Source: Insolitispirillum peregrinum (GTDB lineage Bacteria; Pseudomonadota; Alphaproteobacteria; Rhodospirillales; Rhodospirillaceae). From it: a stretch of 8,593 nt of DNA. Below the pieces are notes generated by a model that was not told where the DNA came from, ran no database searches, and worked only from the letters and a program-made list of their open reading frames with translations. The position numbers and the translations under genes were made by a program. This document shows positions 6,272 through 8,593 of the stretch, in pieces (positions within the stretch are counted from its first letter, which is position 1; each line of letters starts with the position of its first letter). Location of the stretch: NCBI RefSeq assembly GCF_042665255.1, contig NZ_JBHTCD010000064.1, one strand, 5' to 3'.

Positions 6272-6295
6272 ACAGGCGAGGGCTTTGCTGTTCAG
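6268..6295. terminator. Possible weak bidirectional terminator spanning two convergent stop codons
   Basis: CTGAACAG (6268-6275) and CTGTTCAG (6288-6295) are exact inverted repeats around a 12-nt loop. The left arm contains the TGA of the EF-hand gene, the right arm the TGA of the minus-strand small gene. No T-run follows on either side, so termination activity is uncertain. Confidence 0.35.
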
Positions 6296-6585
6296 AGTGT
6301 GACCAGTTCCGCTCTGGTTCTTTGCGCAGATGCCTGATCCTGCTGCCCTGTGCTGCCGGTCGGTGTGGTCTGCGACCGACGATCCCCTGGCGAGAGAAAC
6401 TCGCCAGGCGGACAGCCTCTCTGGCCCTGCAGTCTGGCTGCCTCAGCGCGAAAAGCCACCATTGCTTCGTGGAACCGATCCAGGTGTTCCGGCATTTCCT
6501 GCCCAAATCGCCGAACGACGTCATGAAAAGCCTCAGCATGCCGGCGCGTTTCACGGGCCAGAAAAACGATGTCGTCGGAGGGCAT
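6292..6585 (-). CDS. Small protein of unknown function (paralogue A)
   Basis: The product has 97 aa and I do not recognise it. The first half (about residues 4-54) looks like amphipathic helix rich in Arg, His and Glu. The second half is Gln/Thr/Arg/Gly-rich and probably disordered. The single Cys (58) is not in a motif. There is no signal peptide or membrane segment. Residues 16-45 align without gaps to residues 10-39 of the small gene at 6916-7074, with 16 of 30 identities including 'FG.EMP..LD' and 'VAF'. This supports both being real or recently real genes. AGGA lies 7 bases before the ATG. The gene converges on the EF-hand gene with only 20 bp between stop codons. No function can be assigned. 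Confidence 0.55.
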   Translation of the reverse strand: MPSDDIVFLARETRRHAEAFHDVVRRFGQEMPEHLDRFHEAMVAFRAEAARLQGQRGCPPGEFLSPGDRRSQTTPTGSTGQQDQASAQRTRAELVTL

Positions 6586-6713
6586 GGGGGAGTCCTGTAA
6601 ACAGCAAAGGTGTGGAGGGAGCGGAGTGCGGGATGTTTTGATTTGGCCTTTCGGCGTGATTCAACGACGTGCGACATCTGTTCTTGATGGTGCAACGTGG
6701 TGGAACTGCTTGT

Positions 6714-6742
6714 TTGATTGTCTGTAGTCAATTTTAGATAGT
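6714..6742 (+). promoter_or_regulatory. Weak candidate promoter in the AT-rich spacer
   Basis: TTGATT (6714-6719), a 17-bp spacer and GATAGT (6737-6742) form a moderate sigma-70-like match. It points rightward toward the 6838-6882 hairpin, where no plus-strand gene is found, so it would drive only a non-coding transcript if real. Confidence 0.2.
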
Positions 6743-6763
6743 ATTAGGTATGGCTAACCTAAT
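6743..6763. promoter_or_regulatory. Operator-like inverted repeat
   Basis: ATTAGGT (6743-6749) and ACCTAAT (6757-6763) are perfect inverted repeats spaced by 7 bp, giving a 21-bp dyad typical in size of a dimeric repressor site. It lies in the region expected to hold the promoter of the small gene ending at 6292. The cognate regulator is unknown. Confidence 0.35.
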
Positions 6764-6837
6764 TCATGCGCGGAATGTAATTTTGATTCCCGCATAAGTC
6801 AAACGCCATTTTGGGTAAAAAGACCTAAAGGCTCATC

Positions 6838-6882
6838 GGCACCACAATAACCATAATTTTTTTATTTAATTATTGTGGTGCC
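6838..6882. repeat. 45-bp palindrome with 13-bp perfect arms and an A/T loop
   Basis: GGCACCACAATAA (6838-6850) pairs exactly with TTATTGTGGTGCC (6870-6882) around a 19-nt loop that contains seven consecutive T. It lies 34 bp beyond the stop codon of the minus-strand small gene at 6916. No T-run follows the stem directly on either strand, so a terminator role is only possible. It could be a structured RNA end or a REP-like element. Confidence 0.7.
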
Positions 6883-6915
6883 TGTCCCGGCGCTTTTGTT
6901 CGAGGTGATGTGTGA

Positions 6916-7074
6916 TTACTGAGGCGGCTTGGGGCGCGAAGCGCGACCATTCAGCTTGAATGCGACCGGCGTCTGATCACCGTGATCGAGGCTGTTTGGC
7001 ATTTCGTTTCCAAAGTGCCGAAGGACGTGGTGGAAAACTTCTTCATGGCTGCTCATCCTTGTCCGGTGAGACAT
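6916..7074 (-). CDS. Very small protein of unknown function (paralogue B, possibly degenerate)
   Basis: The product has 52 aa from ATG 7074, or 46 aa from ATG 7056. Residues 10-39 match the 6292-6585 product at 16 of 30 positions without gaps (H.E.FH.V.R.FG.EMP..LD, then VAF), and DNA similarity is visible over the same stretch. It lacks the long C-terminal tail of its paralogue. Start choice is weak: ATG 7056 has AAGG directly adjoining it, and ATG 7074 has AAAGGG 13 bases away. Poor translation signals plus the short length suggest a gene remnant or a minimal family member. It follows lrgB on the same strand, 130 bp downstream, so it might be on the lrgAB transcript. Function unknown. Confidence 0.4.
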   Translation of the reverse strand: MSHRTRMSSHEEVFHHVLRHFGNEMPNSLDHGDQTPVAFKLNGRASRPKPPQ

Positions 7075-7204
7075 GAAACATGGCATGCCCTTTATGACAA
7101 GAACCTCGATGCCCGTCATGGGCGCAAAGGTTTGCGGTGTGATACTTGAGTATCCTGGATGGAGACTGGCCTGCTTTCGCTGTCTTTGTGCGTCGTTCGT
7201 CGTC

Positions 7205-7945
7205 CTATTTCTGGGTGATGCTGAATAACAAGGGTACAAGAATGGCCGTGAGCAACCCGTTCAAGCCCATGGCGATGCCTGCAAACGTTCCCATTAACGG
7301 ACTGATTTGAAAGGCACGGGCCGTGCCAATCCCATGGGCGGCTACCCCGACGGCAACACCGCCTGCCAGAGGGTCTTTCAGGCGCAGGGCAGTCAGCAGT
7401 GGGCTGGCAATCATTGCTCCGATGACGCCGGTCAAAATGACCATCGCTGCCGTAAGCGAAGGGATACCGCCAATCTGTTCCGTAATCGCCATCGCAATGG
7501 GAGAGGTGACCGATTTGGAAGCCAAAGACAGCAATGTCTCGCGACTGGCTCCCAGAACTGCGGCGATCGCAACCACGGAAACAGCCCCGGTCAACGAGCC
7601 GACCAGCAGGGCGACGGTCATCGGGATCAGCGCCTGGCGGACGCGGTCCCGGTTATGGTACAGCGGAATGGCCAGCGCGACCGTGGCCGGACCCAACAGG
7701 AAATGGACGAACTGGGCACCAGAGAAGTAGCGTTCATAGCTGGTATCGGTCAGCAACAGCAGGCACACAATCAGGGTGGCGGCGATGCCAACCGGGTTCA
7801 CCAAGGGATTTTTCCGTGCTGCCGCGTGCAGGGCGACGCCAATGGCATAGGCCAGCAAGGTTGCCATCAGCCACCACAGGGAACTCGCTTGCAGGTACAC
7901 CCATAGCTGAGTGACCGCCTGATCGTTTGGCAGATGCGGGGTCAT
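7205..7945 (-). CDS. lrgB: LrgB/CidB-family antiholin-like membrane protein
   Basis: The product is a 246-aa polytopic membrane protein. Family hallmarks are 'FLLGPATVALAIPLY' (82-96), 'SLASKSVTSPIAMAI' (140-154), and 'GVAAHGIGTARAF' (200-212); hydrophobic segments lie between and around them. Length is usual for LrgB/CidB/YohK (about 230-250 aa). In Staphylococcus the LrgAB and CidAB pairs control murein hydrolase activity and autolysis; relatives are also implicated in small-organic-acid transport, for example plastidic PLGG1 for glycolate/glycerate and bacterial pyruvate uptake. The start at 7945 has AGGAG 8 bases upstream and overlaps the lrgA stop by ATGA, so the two are translated together. 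The frame stays open upstream through lrgA, but that extension is antiparallel-frame noise, not a fusion. No clear terminator follows. Confidence 0.93.
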   Translation of the reverse strand: MTPHLPNDQAVTQLWVYLQASSLWWLMATLLAYAIGVALHAAARKNPLVNPVGIAATLIVCLLLLTDTSYERYFSGAQFVHFLLGPATVALAIPLYHNRDRVRQALIPMTVALLVGSLTGAVSVVAIAAVLGASRETLLSLASKSVTSPIAMAITEQIGGIPSLTAAMVILTGVIGAMIASPLLTALRLKDPLAGGVAVGVAAHGIGTARAFQISPLMGTFAGIAMGLNGLLTAILVPLLFSITQK

Positions 7946-8313
7946 TGTGGTGTCTCCTGTGACGCTGACCGCCGGCCGAGCATCTTCTGGATGATGTGAA
8001 ACGTCAGGGCTGTTACCGCAATGGTGATGGCCGTGGACAGTACAAGGGCCACGGACAGGGGCAGCCATTCGTCCCTGACACGATGGAGGTGAGAGACAAT
8101 CCCGACCCCGGCCGGAACAAACAGCAGGGACAAGTGAGACAGCAGAGTCTGCGCCGCCGTTTCGACCGATGCCGGAACCGAGCGACGGATCAGCAAAAAG
8201 ATCACCATCAGAACCAACCCCAGGACAGGGCCGGGAACAGGCAGGCCAGTCAGTCGGCATATTACTTCGCCCGCCAACTGGCAGCCGAGGAGGCCTAAAA
8301 GAGCATGAATCAT
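7942..8313 (-). CDS. lrgA: LrgA/CidA-family holin-like membrane protein
   Basis: The product has 123 aa, with about four hydrophobic segments. Family motifs 'LTGLPVPGPVLGLVLM' (21-36) and 'LSLLFVPAGVGI' (61-72) are clear. The C-terminus is a short polar tail. Length is normal for LrgA/CidA/YohJ. It is the partner of the LrgB protein, proposed to form holin-like pores or, with LrgB, a transporter for small carboxylates across the inner membrane. It is the first gene of the two-gene operon. Before ATG 8313 only a weak purine stretch (GAAAG, about 9 bases away) is seen as ribosome site. No obvious LytTR/LysR regulator lies in the window, although CidAB/LrgAB operons often have one nearby. The name lrgA versus cidA cannot be decided by sequence. 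Confidence 0.9.
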   Translation of the reverse strand: MIHALLGLLGCQLAGEVICRLTGLPVPGPVLGLVLMVIFLLIRRSVPASVETAAQTLLSHLSLLFVPAGVGIVSHLHRVRDEWLPLSVALVLSTAITIAVTALTFHIIQKMLGRRSASQETPQ

Positions 8314-8393
8314 CGTGCCGTGCTTTCAGCAGCAATAAGGAAGTACGCAGGCCTCAGGGTAAGCCCGAAGTCCGGCTATGAAAAGTCGGTGAG

Positions 8394-8416
8394 GGTTCCC
8401 TCGTTTGGAGGGGGCC
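8394..8416. other. Stem-loop upstream of the rRNA-type promoter
   Basis: GGTTCCCTC (8394-8402) can pair with GAGGGGGCC (8408-8416), 9 bp including two G-T pairs, around GTTTG. On the plus strand TTTC follows. No plus-strand gene ends here, so it may be an insulating weak terminator protecting the promoter downstream; this is inference. Confidence 0.3.
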
Positions 8417-8431
8417 TTTCGGGGCTGTTTG

Positions 8432-8480
8432 AACTTTTTTGAAAAAAGGTGTTGACGGGTGTGCGTTGCGGCAGTACAAA
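8432..8480 (+). promoter_or_regulatory. rRNA-type strong promoter with UP-like element, reading out of the window
   Basis: An AT-rich tract AACTTTTTTGAAAAAA (8432-8447) sits just upstream of TTGACG (8452-8457). A 17-bp spacer leads to TACAAA (8475-8480), followed by a GC-rich discriminator (GCGCCTCCCG). UP-like tract, near-consensus -35, ideal spacing and GC-rich discriminator together are the pattern of stringently controlled stable-RNA promoters. Transcription would start near 8487. No 16S sequence is reached before the window ends, so the target is inferred. Confidence 0.55.
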
Positions 8481-8486
8481 GCGCCT

Positions 8487-8593
8487 CCCGACGATGAGGG
8501 CGACGGCAACGACGCTGAAAACGCCGGGAAGTTCAACGGGTTAGCCGATTGTGACAATGGTCTGGCGGACACGGTGAGCGGTTTCGGAACGAT
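8487..8593 (+). other. Probable untranslated leader of a stable-RNA transcript (runs off window)
   Basis: No open reading frame with a ribosome site begins in this stretch, and no tRNA or mature 16S start is recognisable. It fits the long 5' leader that precedes 16S rRNA in alphaproteobacterial rrn operons, but no boxA-like antitermination site is clearly present. Confidence 0.35.

Larger units (their letters stand above)
6601..6915. other. AT-rich intergenic region between the two small paralogues
   Basis: No convincing gene is seen. From about 6710 to 6900 the sequence is markedly more AT-rich than its surroundings and holds an operator-like inverted repeat (6743-6763), an imperfect stem near 6770-6797 and a long palindrome (6838-6882). 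A 15-codon open frame starting at 6750 lacks a usable ribosome site. Confidence 0.55.

Noticed and set aside
6228..6731. 167-codon minus-strand frame overlapping small gene A
   Set aside because: It competes with the frame supported by a ribosome site and by paralogy. Its residues look random.
6750..6797. 15-codon open frame (possible leader peptide)
   Set aside because: It has no correctly spaced ribosome site and starts inside the operator-like dyad.
7946..8335. LrgB as a 376-aa fusion protein starting upstream
   Set aside because: The extension overlaps lrgA in another frame and is not membrane-like. ATG 7945 has a strong ribosome site and an ATGA overlap.
8354..8572. 72-codon minus-strand frame over the rRNA-type promoter
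   Set aside because: It overlaps clear promoter elements, has Ser/Pro-rich random composition, and lacks a ribosome site.

Overview
The window looks like chromosomal DNA of a GC-rich alphaproteobacterium, possibly Rhodospirillales-like. The evidence is the style of the ECF sigma/anti-sigma/metal-sensor operon, the long N-terminal extension of the DinG-type helicase, and palindromes of the AAAAGTGG...CCGGTTTT kind that recur between genes in this class. The order-level placement is a guess from gene style, not a search result.

Layout. Positions 1-120 hold the end of an IS3-family insertion sequence: the first codons of OrfA on the minus strand and its terminal inverted repeat. Positions 121-294 show no gene. 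Positions 295-511 are a block of four hairpins, three tandem 58-bp palindromic units and then a perfect 16-bp inverted repeat. Next is a tight plus-strand operon (601-2297): an ECF sigma factor, a single-pass membrane protein that is probably its anti-sigma factor, and a periplasmic protein of the heavy-metal sensor/resistance type. The architecture recalls CnrH/CnrY/CnrX. A strong terminator at 2324-2359 is shared with the convergent minus-strand gene for a 938-aa Fe-S DinG/Rad3-family helicase (2366-5182). A 273-bp spacer separates that from a plus-strand gene for a Ser-rich, acidic protein with four EF-hand loops (5456-6271).

The region 6292-7074 carries two small minus-strand genes of unknown function whose products match at 16 of 30 residues over an ungapped core. 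Between them lies an AT-rich spacer of about 300 bp with an operator-like inverted repeat and a 13-bp-arm palindrome. Minus-strand lrgA and lrgB (holin-like/antiholin-like pair, CidAB family) follow at 7205-8313 and overlap by ATGA. The last 150 bp contain an rRNA-type promoter (AT-rich UP-like tract, TTGACG, 17-bp spacer, TACAAA, GC-rich discriminator) pointing out of the window. This suggests an rRNA operon or another strongly growth-regulated transcript begins just beyond the end.

How the parts may work together. The sigma/anti-sigma/sensor trio is a self-contained envelope-signalling module. The EF-hand protein could belong to its output, but nothing in the sequence proves it. I found no clearly new multi-gene system. 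The least explained elements are the hairpin block in front of the sigma operon and the pair of paralogous mini-genes around the AT-rich palindrome.
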